Part shown: positions 7,132 through 15,349 of the stretch, one piece after another
How positions within the stretch are numbered: position 1 is the stretch's first letter
How the letters are laid out: each line of letters opens with the position of its first letter
From: JAJTHJ01 sp046316025
GTDB taxonomy: Bacteria > Pseudomonadota > Gammaproteobacteria > Burkholderiales > Burkholderiaceae_F
Assembly (NCBI GenBank): GCA_046316025.1
Contig: JBKCXU010000010.1
Coordinates: 1 to 28,894, forward strand
Direction of reading: 5' to 3'
Length of the DNA: 28,894 nt
Notes under the pieces: model-generated
Database searches by the model: none
What the model saw: only the letters and a program-made list of their open reading frames with translations
Told to the model about the DNA's origin: nothing
Made by a program: the position numbers and the translations under genes

Positions 7132-7637
7132 ACGCCTCGTCGCGCCGCCGAGGCGCGCGGCCGCTGCTTGCCGCGGCCGCCGCGCTCACCGTCGCCGCGA
7201 TGGGCGCGGGCTTGTATCTCCAGTACGAGGTCGGGCTGGAGCCCTGCCCGCTGTGCGTGTTGCAACGGGTGGGCTTCGTGCTGGCCGGGCTCATCGCGCT
7301 GCTCGGCGCGCTCGCCGCGCGCGGGCGGGCGGCGCAGATCCTTGCCAGCCTGCTGGCGCTGGCGGCCGCACTCGCCGGCGGCGCGGTGGCGGTGTGGCAC
7401 ACTTGGCTCACGATGTTTCCGCCGGCATCGTTCAGTTGCGGGCGGCCGTTCGAGTGGTTTCACGACGACTTCCCGCTGGCGGTCTGGCTGCCCAAGCTGT
7501 TCCGCGGCGCCGGCGACTGCCTGCACCAGAACTGGACCCTGCTCGGCCTGTCGATCCCGCAGTGGTCGGTGCTGGTGTTTGCCGCCTTGCTGGCGCTGCT
7601 CGCGGCCGCGCTGTGGCGCGCGGCGCGAGCGCGTTAG
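7128..7637 (+). CDS. dsbB: Disulfide bond formation protein DsbB
   Basis: A 169-residue inner-membrane protein that reoxidises DsbA and passes electrons to quinone. Four hydrophobic segments are visible (about residues 12-30, 44-62, 68-90 and 143-165). The first periplasmic loop carries the quinone-side CPLC pair (C40, C43) followed by the conserved QR. The second loop carries C104 (SFSCGRPFEW) and C131 (GAGDC), the pair that exchanges with DsbA. The ATG overlaps the upstream stop by four bases, so translation is probably coupled to the moeB-like gene. Its TAG stop overlaps the stop of the opposing TPR gene, leaving no room for a terminator. Confidence 0.95.
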   Translation: MNASSRRRGARPLLAAAAALTVAAMGAGLYLQYEVGLEPCPLCVLQRVGFVLAGLIALLGALAARGRAAQILASLLALAAALAGGAVAVWHTWLTMFPPASFSCGRPFEWFHDDFPLAVWLPKLFRGAGDCLHQNWTLLGLSIPQWSVLVFAALLALLAAALWRAARAR

Positions 7638-9643
7638 CCGGCGCGCAGCGCCGCCTCGATGGCGGCAAAGGCCGGTGCCCAGTCGTTGGACGCGGGCTGG
7701 CGGAACAGCCGCATCGTCGGATACCACAGCGAGTCGGTGCGCTCGAGCATCCAGCGCCAGTCGGGACAAAACGGGATCAGCACCCACGCCGGCTTGCCGA
7801 GCGCGCCCGCCAGATGCACGACCGCGGTGTCCACCGAGACGACCAGATCGAGTTCGGCGATCAGCGCGGCGGTGTCGGCAAAGTCCTTCAACCACGGCGC
7901 GGCGTCGAACACGCGCTCACGCGGCAGGTCGGCGATCTGCGCCGCGCGCGCGCCCACTTGCAGCGAGACCCAGCTCGTCTGCGGCAGGGCCAGCAGCGGC
8001 GCGAAGGCGCTGGCCGCGACCGAGCGCAGCGCATCCTTTTTGTGCTTGGGATTGCCGGCCCAGGCAAAGCCAATCTTGCGACCGGGCAGGCCGGCCAGCC
8101 GCTTGCGCCAGGCGGCGCGAAGCTCGGCCTCGGCGCTCAAATACGGCACTGTGGCGGGAATCGACGCAAGGTCGGTACCGAGCACCTCCGGCACGGTGAG
8201 CAGCGGACAGTGCAGGTCGAACGGCGGCAGCGCACTGCGCCGCGCCAGCACCGGAAAGCGCGGATCGAAGCCGCGCATCAGCCCGATCATCTCGGGCGGA
8301 ACTTCCAGCAGCACCTTCGCCCCCTGCGCGGCGAGCACGGGCGCGTAGCGGATGAACTGGATCGCGTCGCCCACGCCCTGCTCGGCATGCAGCAGTAGGG
8401 TGCGGCCATCCAACGGCTCGCCCGTCCAGCGCGGCTGCTTGAAGTCGCGCTTGGGCGAGGGGAACTCCGGCACTTTCCAGCGCCACGCGTATTCCGGCCA
8501 GCCGCCGGCGAAGTCGCCCAGGGTGAGCTGCGCGATGCCGCGGTTCATGTGCGCGCCGGCGTAATCGGGCTTGACTGTGGCGGCTCGGCCGAAGGCGAGC
8601 GCGGCCTCGGCGTAGCGTCCGATTGCCATCAGCGAGGCGCCGAGGTTGTTGTGCCCTTCGGCAAACTTCGGGTCGATGCCGATGGCCCGTTCGAAGAAAC
8701 CGATCGCCTCGTCGTGCGCGCCGGCCGCGGCGCGTGCCAGCGCCAGATTGTTCAGCGCCGAGGGGTAGTCGGGCCGCAGCTCGAGCGAGCGGCGCAGCGG
8801 CGCTTCGGCGGCGGCGTGTTCGCCCAGGCAACTCAGCGCCAGGCCGACCCCGTTCCATGCCGCAGGGTTATTCGGTGCGATCTGCGTCAGCCGCTCGTAG
8901 GCGCGCCGGGCGCGGGCGAAGCGCCGCTGCTTCCAGTGCAGGTGGCCGGAGCGGCCGAGGGCCGCCTCGGCCAAGGCCAGATGGGCGTCGGCGAGCACGT
9001 CGCGGGCGTCGGCGTTGTCCGGGTCGGCTTCGATCTGCGCCTGGATCAAAGGCAGCGCTTCGTCGGCCTTGCCGACGCGGATCAGCGCCGCGGCCTGACG
9101 CAGCGCGGCGCCGGGATAGTCGGCGCGCAGCGCCAGCGTGGCCGCGTAGGCTTGGGCCGCCTGCCCATGCCGGCCCATCGCCTCCAGCGCCACGGCGCGG
9201 TTGTACAGCGCATCGACGTAGTCCGGGCGCAGCCGCACCGCGGTGTCGAACGCGCCGAGCGCGGCGGCAGGTTCATTGACCGCCAGCAGCACCAGCCCGA
9301 GATTGTTGTGCCCTTCGGCGAAGCCGGGGTCGAGTTCGACGGCGGCAACGCAGGCGGCACGCGCCTCGGCATGGCGTTCGAGCCGCCGCAAGGCCAGACC
9401 CAGGTTGGAGCGGTACGAAGCGCTCTGCGGCGCGGCGCGCGAGGCGCGCGCAAACATCGGCTCGGCCTCGGCCACCCGCCCCGCCTGCATGGCGAGAATG
9501 CCGAGCAGATTGAGCGCGTCGCCGTGATCGGGGTCGGCCGCCAGGGCACGCCGGGTCCACTGCTCGGCTTCGGCCCGGCGGCCGGCACGCATGGCGGCGG
9601 CCGCAGCACGGTAGGGGTCGGGGGCGACTACAGGATCGTCCAT
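7634..9643 (-). CDS. TPR protein with glycosyltransferase-9-like C-terminal domain (paralogue 1)
   Basis: A 669-residue protein with no signal peptide. Residues about 15-380 are tetratricopeptide repeats, with recurring segments such as AEGHNNLGLVLL, ALNNLALARAAAG and GHNNLGASLMAIGRYAEAA and the usual -DP- spacing. Residues about 385-669 form a domain with HAEQGVGDAIQFIRY (419-433) and VDTAVVHLAGALGKP (604-618), which resemble nucleotide-sugar and heptosyltransferase (GT9) motifs. Related bacterial TPR/glycosyltransferase proteins are predicted protein or polysaccharide glycosyltransferases; donor and acceptor cannot be read from the sequence. It is 47 bases downstream of a clear paralogue. 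The ATG at MDDPVV is used; an ATG ten codons upstream is possible, and neither has a good Shine-Dalgarno sequence. Its stop overlaps that of dsbB. Confidence 0.8.
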   Translation of the reverse strand: MDDPVVAPDPYRAAAAAMRAGRRAEAEQWTRRALAADPDHGDALNLLGILAMQAGRVAEAEPMFARASRAAPQSASYRSNLGLALRRLERHAEARAACVAAVELDPGFAEGHNNLGLVLLAVNEPAAALGAFDTAVRLRPDYVDALYNRAVALEAMGRHGQAAQAYAATLALRADYPGAALRQAAALIRVGKADEALPLIQAQIEADPDNADARDVLADAHLALAEAALGRSGHLHWKQRRFARARRAYERLTQIAPNNPAAWNGVGLALSCLGEHAAAEAPLRRSLELRPDYPSALNNLALARAAAGAHDEAIGFFERAIGIDPKFAEGHNNLGASLMAIGRYAEAALAFGRAATVKPDYAGAHMNRGIAQLTLGDFAGGWPEYAWRWKVPEFPSPKRDFKQPRWTGEPLDGRTLLLHAEQGVGDAIQFIRYAPVLAAQGAKVLLEVPPEMIGLMRGFDPRFPVLARRSALPPFDLHCPLLTVPEVLGTDLASIPATVPYLSAEAELRAAWRKRLAGLPGRKIGFAWAGNPKHKKDALRSVAASAFAPLLALPQTSWVSLQVGARAAQIADLPRERVFDAAPWLKDFADTAALIAELDLVVSVDTAVVHLAGALGKPAWVLIPFCPDWRWMLERTDSLWYPTMRLFRQPASNDWAPAFAAIEAALRAG

Positions 9644-9690
9644 CGGCGTTGCGCGCGCGCCGCGACGGCGCATGGCACAGGCGCCGCAGA

Positions 9691-11451
9691 TTACACAGAA
9701 TCGGCCGCCGCCGCGCTCGCACCGCCGCGCAGTTGGGCGGCGACGGCCGCGAGTACCCCGTCCCAGTCGCCCACCGCCGTCTGGCGACACAGGCGCAGGC
9801 TCGGGTACCAGGGGGAGTCGGCGCGCTGACGCAGCCAGCGCCAGTCGGGCGCATCGGCCAACAACAGCGCGCCCGGCTGCCCAAGCGCCCCGGTCAGATG
9901 CATCACCGCCGTGTCCACGCCGACCACGAGATCGAGTTCGGCGACCAGCGCCGCGGTGTCGGCAAAGCTGTCGAGCCAGGGCGCGGCATCGAAGACGCCC
10001 GCCCCCAGCGGCGCCGGCTGCGACGCCGCGGTGCCGACTTGCAGGCTCACCCACTGCGCCGGCACGGCGCGCAGCAGGGGCGCCAGCGCCGCCGCCGGCA
10101 ACGAGCGTGCGGCATCGTCGGGATGCAACGGGCTGCCCGCCCAAACCAGACCGATACGCGGGCTCCGACGCGGCCCCAGCCGTTCGCGCCACAGCGCCCG
10201 CCGCGCCGCATCGGCCCGCAGGTAGGGCGCAGCGGGGATGTTGTGCAGTTCGATGCCGAGCACGCCGGGCAGGGACAACAGCGGGCAGTGGCAATCGTGT
10301 GCAGGCAAGGCGTCGCCGCGCGCGAACACGGCGATCCGTGGATCGAGGCTGCGGGCAAGCTCGAAGAGGGTGGCAGGCACCTCCAGCAGCACTTGCGCGG
10401 CGCGATCGGCCACGCTGCGGGCAAAGCGCAGGAACTGCAACGCGTCGCCCAAGCCCTGCTCGGCGTGCAACAGAATCGTGCAGCCGGCCAAGTCCTCACC
10501 GCGCCAGCGCGGAACCACAAAACGATGCTGCGCGCCGGCAAAGGCCGGCAGGCGCCAGCGCCACTCGTACTCGGGCCAGCCTTCCGCATAGTGGCCGGCG
10601 GCCAGGCGGGCCACGCCGAGGTTGACGTGCGCGCCGGCGCAATCGGGGTCGATGGCGATCGCCCGCGCAAACGCGGCGGCCGCCGGGCCCAGCTGCCCGA
10701 GCGCCAGCAGCGAGAGGCCACGGTTGCTCTGCGCCACGGCCAGATGCGGATCGACGGCGAGCGCGCGCTCGAAGTAGCGCAGCGCCTCGGCGTGCCGGCC
10801 GCGCGCCGCGGCGGCCAGCCCGGCGTTGTTCAACGCCGAAGCGTCGTCCGGGTCGAGCGCCAGCGCGCGCGCGAGCGGCGCCAGCGCTTGGGCCGGCGCA
10901 CCGAGCGCGGTCAGCGTGGCACCCAAGCCGCTCCAAGCCGCCGCCTGCGCCGGTGCGATCTGCGTCAGACGCTCGTACACACCTCGTGCGGCACCATGCT
11001 CGCCGCGCGCGCCGAGCAGGTTGGCCTGCCGTGCCAGGACCCCGGCGGCGAGGGTGAGCAGCGTCTCGGCCAGATCCGCGTGCGCCACGGGATCGTCCGG
11101 CTGGGCGGCGGCGCGTCGCCGCGCGTGGACGAGCGCCGCTTCGATGTCCTGCGGCGGCTCCAGTTGGCGCTGCAACCGGAGCAAGTTGCCGCGGCAAGCC
11201 GGGTCGTCGGGCGCCGCCGCGGCAGCGCGACGAAACCACGGCAGCGCGCCCTGCGGCTGGCCCGCGCGCAGCGCGGAGATACCCAGCACGGTCATGGCAT
11301 CGGCGTGGGCGGGATGCAAAGCCAGCACCTCGAGTGCCGCCTCGCGTGCGGCATCCAACCGGCCGGCATGCAAGGCGGCGGCAGCGCGCGCGTAAACCGC
11401 GCGCACCGCTTCGCCGTCCATCGCCACCAGATCTGCCCCCGCCGCGCTCAC
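9691..11451 (-). CDS. TPR protein with glycosyltransferase-9-like C-terminal domain (paralogue 2)
   Basis: A 586-residue paralogue of the next gene downstream, with the same order: TPR array (about residues 15-290), then the conserved junction EGWPEYEWRWR (290-300), then a C-terminal GT9-like domain with LLHAEQGLGDALQFLRF (327-343) and VDTAVMHLTGALGQP (512-526). Both proteins also share YERLTQIAP inside the TPR array. It is about 80 residues shorter, mostly in the TPR region, and its sequence is more Ala-rich. The GTG start is preceded by GGGAG at about nine bases, better than the internal ATG at 11421, although the paralogue's start would align with that ATG. The pair likely forms one transcription unit; activity is inferred only from fold-level motifs. 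Confidence 0.8.
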   Translation of the reverse strand: MSAAGADLVAMDGEAVRAVYARAAAALHAGRLDAAREAALEVLALHPAHADAMTVLGISALRAGQPQGALPWFRRAAAAAPDDPACRGNLLRLQRQLEPPQDIEAALVHARRRAAAQPDDPVAHADLAETLLTLAAGVLARQANLLGARGEHGAARGVYERLTQIAPAQAAAWSGLGATLTALGAPAQALAPLARALALDPDDASALNNAGLAAAARGRHAEALRYFERALAVDPHLAVAQSNRGLSLLALGQLGPAAAAFARAIAIDPDCAGAHVNLGVARLAAGHYAEGWPEYEWRWRLPAFAGAQHRFVVPRWRGEDLAGCTILLHAEQGLGDALQFLRFARSVADRAAQVLLEVPATLFELARSLDPRIAVFARGDALPAHDCHCPLLSLPGVLGIELHNIPAAPYLRADAARRALWRERLGPRRSPRIGLVWAGSPLHPDDAARSLPAAALAPLLRAVPAQWVSLQVGTAASQPAPLGAGVFDAAPWLDSFADTAALVAELDLVVGVDTAVMHLTGALGQPGALLLADAPDWRWLRQRADSPWYPSLRLCRQTAVGDWDGVLAAVAAQLRGGASAAAADSV

Positions 11452-11678
11452 GCCGCTTTTCTCCCGCCGGCGGCCGGCGCGGCGTGGCCAATCCCGCCGC
11501 GCCGATGCCGCCGCGCATCGACTCGCGCATTTTGGGGAGCACCGGGTTTTCGCGTCGGGGCGGGGCTGTCATTCGCGACAGGACACGCGGCCGATAACGG
11601 GCGCTGCGCGGGGCTCCGCTGTGGCGGGCGCGCGGTACGCGACGCCGCACGGCGCGCCGGCCGCCGCCGGCTGCGGGA
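11452..11678 (-). other. 227-base intergenic region upstream of the TPR pair
   Basis: The gap between slmA and the TPR gene is longer than the other gaps in this minus-strand block and presumably holds the TPR-pair promoter. It has GC-rich inverted repeats near the slmA end (for example CCGGCGGCGGCCGG) but no T-tract. I see no convincing -35/-10 pair and no credible short gene. Confidence 0.3.
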
Positions 11679-12296
11679 TCAACCCAGCAGCAGCGGCAAG
11701 TGGGCGTCGAGCTCGTCGCCCGGCTGCCGGGCGAAGCCGCCCTTGGAGTAGCGCAGCCAGCGGCCCAGCACGTAGGCGACGATTAGCGCGGCACGGGCCG
11801 CGGGATCGGCAGCGGCCGGCGCCTCACCGGCACCGACGGCCAGCCGCAGGCTCTGCCGGAGCGAGGCTTCGATCCGCTCCAGCAGTTGGTTGATGCGCAC
11901 CTGCAACCGCTCGTGCTCGCCCACCAGCGCCTCGCCGGTCAGCACCCGCGTCATGCCTTTGTTGGTGGCGGCAAAGTCGAGCAGCATGGCCACGGTCTGC
12001 GCGGCCTGCTTCATGCCCGACGTCTCGCGCGTGGCGATGTCGTTGATCAGCCCGAAGATCGTCGTTTCGATGAACTCGATCAGGCCTTCGAACATCTGCG
12101 CCTTGCTGGCAAAGTGGCGGTACAGCGCCGCCTCCGACACCGCCAGCGATTTGGCCAGCGCGGCGGTGGTGATGCGCTCGCCGCGCGGATCTTCGAGCAT
12201 CGCCGCCAGCGTTTGCAGGATCTGCAAGCGACGCGCTCCGGGGGGCCGGCGGCCGCGCGTCAGGCGCACTGGCGGTGGGGCTGGGCTCGGCGACAT
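11679..12296 (-). CDS. slmA: Nucleoid occlusion factor SlmA (TetR family)
   Basis: A 205-residue DNA-binding protein. SlmA binds palindromic sites on the chromosome and blocks FtsZ polymerisation over the nucleoid. The N-terminal helix-turn-helix reads ITTAALAKSLAVSEAALYRHF, followed by SKAQMFEGLIEFIE, which is close to E. coli SlmA. Further agreement is seen in MTRVLTGEALVGEHERLQVRINQL-type sequence and the acidic C-terminal FARQPGDELDAHLPLL. I chose the ATG at MSPSPAPPP because GGGAGG lies about 11 bases upstream; a start 13 codons earlier would cut into that site. The first 25 residues are a Pro/Arg-rich extension. It lies 39 bases after sppA and is probably co-transcribed with it. Confidence 0.92.
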   Translation of the reverse strand: MSPSPAPPPVRLTRGRRPPGARRLQILQTLAAMLEDPRGERITTAALAKSLAVSEAALYRHFASKAQMFEGLIEFIETTIFGLINDIATRETSGMKQAAQTVAMLLDFAATNKGMTRVLTGEALVGEHERLQVRINQLLERIEASLRQSLRLAVGAGEAPAAADPAARAALIVAYVLGRWLRYSKGGFARQPGDELDAHLPLLLG

Positions 12297-12335
12297 CGTG
12301 CGACTTTCCTCCCGGGGCGCGGCACTGTAGCCCAA

Positions 12336-14183
12336 TCAGGGCGTGGCGCAGAGGCAGTGCGCGTAGGCGCGCAGCGGATGGGCCGGCGCGTCGGCGAGGA
12401 GCCGCAGCTCGCGCTCGGCGCTGCGCTGCACCTCGACCCACGGCGCCGGCAGCGTCCAGCCGAAGTGGGCGACACCGAGCCGCGCCGCCTCGCCGAACAG
12501 CATGGCGAGCACCCGATCGAGACCCTGCGGCTCACGCTCGAAGTAGACGACGCGGTAGTCGTCGCCGAGCTTGGCCAACTGCGCCGCGGCGGCGGTGGAC
12601 GAGGTGAGCCCGCCCAGCACGTCCACCAGCCCATGCTCCTTGGCCTGGCGACCGGTCCAGACGCGGCCCTGGGCGACGGCGTCGATCTTCTCCGGCGTGC
12701 TCTTGCGCGCGGCGGCGACGTTGTCGAGGAACTGCTTGTACACGTGGCCGATCGACAACTGCACCATCTCGGCCACGCGCGGGTCGAGCGGCTTCGTCGG
12801 GCTCATCGCCTGCGCGAGCCAGGTGGTGCCGACCCCGCCGGTACCGATGGACAGTTTCTCCAGCGACTTGTCGAAGCTCGCCAGCAGGCCGAAGACGCCG
12901 ATCGAGCCGGTGATGGTCGAGGGGTCGGCCTGGATCTGGTCGGCCCCGGCGGCGATCCAGTAGCCGCCGGAGGCCGCCACGTTGCCCATCGAAGCGATCA
13001 CCGGTTTGCCCGCCTTGCGCGTCAGTTCCAGTTCGCGGCGGATCAGCTCGGAGGCGAAGGCGCTGCCGCCGGGCGAGTCGATGCGCAGGATGAGCGCCTT
13101 GACCTCGTCGCTTTCGCGGGCGCGGCGGATCAGTTCGGCGGTGGCGCGGCCGCCGACCATCCCCGGCGTGTTGTCGTCGTCGACGATCTCGCCCTGCGCG
13201 ACCACCACGGCGATTTGCGGGCCGCTCGTCTCGGGCTTGAGCCGCGCCACGTAGGCCTCCAGCGGGATCTGGCGGAAGGTGCCGGCCTTGTCGTCGATCG
13301 GCGCGCCGCGCTCGATCATCAGCGCGCGAAACTCGTCGCGGGTCTTCAGCCCATCGACGAGCTTGGCGTCGAGCGCCATCTTGGCGATGTTGCCGCCGGC
13401 AGCCGCAAGGCGCTGCGGCGCCTCATCGACGAGTTTGTCGATGGTGCCGGCGTCGAACTTGCGCAGCGCTTCGACCTGCGCAGTCCAGCTCGCCCAGGCG
13501 CTCGTCATCCACGACAGGTCGGCCTCCAGCGCCTCCGGCGACGGCTCGGCGCGGGTGAACGGCTCGATGGCGCTCTTGAACTTGCCGGCCTGAAATGGAT
13601 AGACCGTGATGCCCAGCTTGTCCAGCGCGTTCTTGAAGAAGAGCCCCGTGCCGCCGAAGCCGCGAATAAACACGTTGCCGTCCGGGTGCACCCAGACCTG
13701 ATCGGCGTGCGCGGCCAGGTAGTACTGGCGCTGCGAATACGACGAGCCCCAGGCGAGCACCGGCTTGCCGCTCGTCTTGAAGCGTTGCAGCGCGTCGGCG
13801 ATCTCGCGCAGTTGCGGCGTGCCGGCGCCGTCCAGATCGTCGAGCGCCAGCACGACGCTGGAGATATGCGGGTCCTTGGCCGCGGCGTCCAGCGCCTGCA
13901 GCACGTCGCGCAGGCGCGTCTCGCTGCGCGGCTCGGCCAGCGCCTGCGAGAGCGCGGCGCGCGCCGAGGAGACGCTGTACTGCTCGACCAGATCGCCGCG
14001 CAGGTCGAGCACGAGCGCGGTCTTGTCCTTCAGCGGTGCGGTCTTGCCGCCGGCAAACCAGGCCACCGCCAGAATCACCAGCAGCCCGAGGAAGACGAGG
14101 TTCAGCACCAGGCGGCGGGTGAAGTCGAGCAGCCACCACAGGCCGCCGAAGAAGCGGCGGATCAAGCCGGGACGGGAGGACAT
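12336..14183 (-). CDS. sppA: Signal peptide peptidase SppA, long (67 kDa) type
   Basis: A 615-residue inner-membrane serine protease that digests cleaved signal peptides. One N-terminal transmembrane segment (about residues 25-45) is followed by two tandem S49 domains, as in the E. coli long form. The catalytic lysine lies in FQAGKFKSAIEPF (K203) in the first domain, and the catalytic serine in NVAASGGYWIA (S405) in the second. Their spacing of 202 residues compares with 200 in E. coli (K209/S409). The DSPGGSAFASE segment (369-379) is also conserved. The ATG is preceded by TTGGAG at proper spacing; the open frame continues upstream across the HAD gene but has no homology there. It follows the HAD hydrolase gene by 80 bases. 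Confidence 0.95.
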   Translation of the reverse strand: MSSRPGLIRRFFGGLWWLLDFTRRLVLNLVFLGLLVILAVAWFAGGKTAPLKDKTALVLDLRGDLVEQYSVSSARAALSQALAEPRSETRLRDVLQALDAAAKDPHISSVVLALDDLDGAGTPQLREIADALQRFKTSGKPVLAWGSSYSQRQYYLAAHADQVWVHPDGNVFIRGFGGTGLFFKNALDKLGITVYPFQAGKFKSAIEPFTRAEPSPEALEADLSWMTSAWASWTAQVEALRKFDAGTIDKLVDEAPQRLAAAGGNIAKMALDAKLVDGLKTRDEFRALMIERGAPIDDKAGTFRQIPLEAYVARLKPETSGPQIAVVVAQGEIVDDDNTPGMVGGRATAELIRRARESDEVKALILRIDSPGGSAFASELIRRELELTRKAGKPVIASMGNVAASGGYWIAAGADQIQADPSTITGSIGVFGLLASFDKSLEKLSIGTGGVGTTWLAQAMSPTKPLDPRVAEMVQLSIGHVYKQFLDNVAAARKSTPEKIDAVAQGRVWTGRQAKEHGLVDVLGGLTSSTAAAAQLAKLGDDYRVVYFEREPQGLDRVLAMLFGEAARLGVAHFGWTLPAPWVEVQRSAERELRLLADAPAHPLRAYAHCLCATP

Positions 14184-14227
14184 GGGACGAACTCCAAAGG
14201 GAAAATGGCGAATCGCCGCGAAGCTTA

Positions 14228-14258
14228 GCCGCTGGCGGCCGCCGCCCGCGGCAGCGGC
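14228..14258 (-). other. GC-rich hairpin between the HAD gene and sppA
   Basis: GCCGCTG (14228-14234) and CAGCGGC (14252-14258) form a 7-base stem around a GC-rich loop that can pair further. It lies in the 80-base gap on the minus-strand transcript. No T-tract follows, so it could be a weak terminator or a processing hairpin. Confidence 0.3.
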
Positions 14259-14263
14259 AAACC

Positions 14264-14956
14264 CTAACGGCGCAGATGCACGGCGCGCCGGGGCAAGTCG
14301 AGCACCGAGTGCAGCCGCAAGCCGACGTAGGCGGCACGGCCCTGCGGCACGCGCAACCGCTGCCGCGCCAGACCCACGACCAGCACGGTGCGGAAGCCCA
14401 GCGCGCGCGCCGCCTTGAGGTTCTTGGGGCTGTCTTCGACGAGCACCGCCGCGCCGGGGGCGACGCGCTCGCGCGCCAGCATCGCCCGCAGCATCAGCCG
14501 CGACGGCTTGGGGCGGAACTGGCCGTGCACGCGCATCGACTCGATCGCGTAGCGGCGGTCGAGGTGATGATGCAGCCGCAGTTCGCGCAGCACGGTCTGC
14601 GCGTAGGCGTCGGGCGCGTTGGTGAGCAGCAGCTTGCGGCCGGGCAGGCGGGCAAAGAGGCGCGTGAGGCCGCGCTCGGCGCGCAGCAGCGCGGCGACGT
14701 CGAAGTCGTGAGTGGTGCGGAGGAAGTGATGCGGATCGACCGCGTGGTGCCGCACCAGCCCCAGCAGGGTGGCGCCGTAGCGCCGCCAGTAGTCGCGCCG
14801 CAGATGGTCGGCGGTGGCGCGGTCCACCGCCAGATGGCGCATCACGTAGTCGGTCATGCCGCGATCGATCGCGCCGTAAATCGCGTGCGAGGCGTGGTGC
14901 AGCGTGTCGTCGAGATCGAAGAACCAGACGGGCTTCGGGCGGCGCGGGCTCGACAT
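14264..14956 (-). CDS. HAD-family hydrolase, pyrimidine 5'-nucleotidase type
   Basis: A 230-residue cytosolic haloacid dehalogenase-like phosphatase. Motif I is FDLDDTL (residues 13-19), with nucleophile Asp14 and acid/base Asp16. Motif II is LLLTNAP, motif III the lysine in FRPKPSR, and motif IV VEDSPKNL. The HASHAIYGAIDRGMTDYV cap start is typical of the TIGR01993 group, annotated as pyrimidine 5'-nucleotidases related to yeast Sdt1/Phm8, so dephosphorylation of nucleoside monophosphates is the best guess. The C-terminal 20 residues are basic. It starts eight bases after the DUF4345-like gene, and such genes are often found beside argB and slmA in betaproteobacteria. Confidence 0.85.
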   Translation of the reverse strand: MSSPRRPKPVWFFDLDDTLHHASHAIYGAIDRGMTDYVMRHLAVDRATADHLRRDYWRRYGATLLGLVRHHAVDPHHFLRTTHDFDVAALLRAERGLTRLFARLPGRKLLLTNAPDAYAQTVLRELRLHHHLDRRYAIESMRVHGQFRPKPSRLMLRAMLARERVAPGAAVLVEDSPKNLKAARALGFRTVLVVGLARQRLRVPQGRAAYVGLRLHSVLDLPRRAVHLRR

Positions 14957-14964
14957 GGGCGAGT

Positions 14965-15324
14965 TCACGCGAAGAGCGCCAGATCGAGCAGAAAGAGCGT
15001 GCCCAGCCCCGCCTCGACCAGCACGCCGCCCCAGTTGCGGGCGCAGCCGCCGCGGGCGAGCCCGATGGCGAGCAGGCGCCCGCCAGCCGCCCCCCACCAG
15101 GCGGCGGCAGCCGCCGCGAACGCGACGTTCGACTGCGCAATCAGGCGGAACACGCCGAGCGCGGCAAACAGGCCGCCATATGTTGCGCGCAGTTCCGCCA
15201 CGCCGCGCGCGCCCTGCGGTTCGACGCCGACGAAGGCTGCCACCTCCCGTGGCGCCACCAGCCCCCACAGCCCGAGGCCGGCGGTCAGCACGGCGGCGGT
15301 CGTCGCAAACGGAGCCTCGATCAT
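14965..15324 (-). CDS. Small integral membrane protein, DUF4345-like
   Basis: A 119-residue hydrophobic protein with about four predicted membrane segments (residues about 6-24, 46-64, 68-90 and 100-118) and a short polar loop ARGVAELRATYGGLFAALG between the first two. That RATYGG pattern resembles the DUF4345 family of unknown function; the assignment is from pattern only. The ATG is 25 bases after the argB stop; an earlier in-frame start would overlap the end of argB. It is followed eight bases later by the HAD hydrolase gene. No function can be proposed. Confidence 0.7.
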   Translation of the reverse strand: MIEAPFATTAAVLTAGLGLWGLVAPREVAAFVGVEPQGARGVAELRATYGGLFAALGVFRLIAQSNVAFAAAAAAWWGAAGGRLLAIGLARGGCARNWGGVLVEAGLGTLFLLDLALFA

Positions 15325-15349
15325 CGCGCCGGCGCCGCAAGTCCGGCGC

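Noticed and set aside
9644..9673. Alternative ATG ten codons upstream for TPR paralogue 1
   Set aside because: It adds an Arg-rich stretch with no Shine-Dalgarno support. The chosen start aligns with the paralogue's N-terminus.
10496..11650. 384-codon minus-strand frame overlapping the TPR gene and its upstream gap
   Set aside because: It is in a different frame from the clear TPR protein, extremely Arg-rich, and has no recognisable domain.
11886..14228. 780-codon plus-strand frame opposite slmA and sppA
   Set aside because: It crosses two real genes and their gap, and its composition is that of a reverse-complement shadow.
14184..15140. Upstream extension of the sppA frame across the HAD gene
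   Set aside because: The extension is Arg/Ala/Pro-rich without homology, while the internal ATG at 14183 has a Shine-Dalgarno sequence and directly precedes the membrane anchor.
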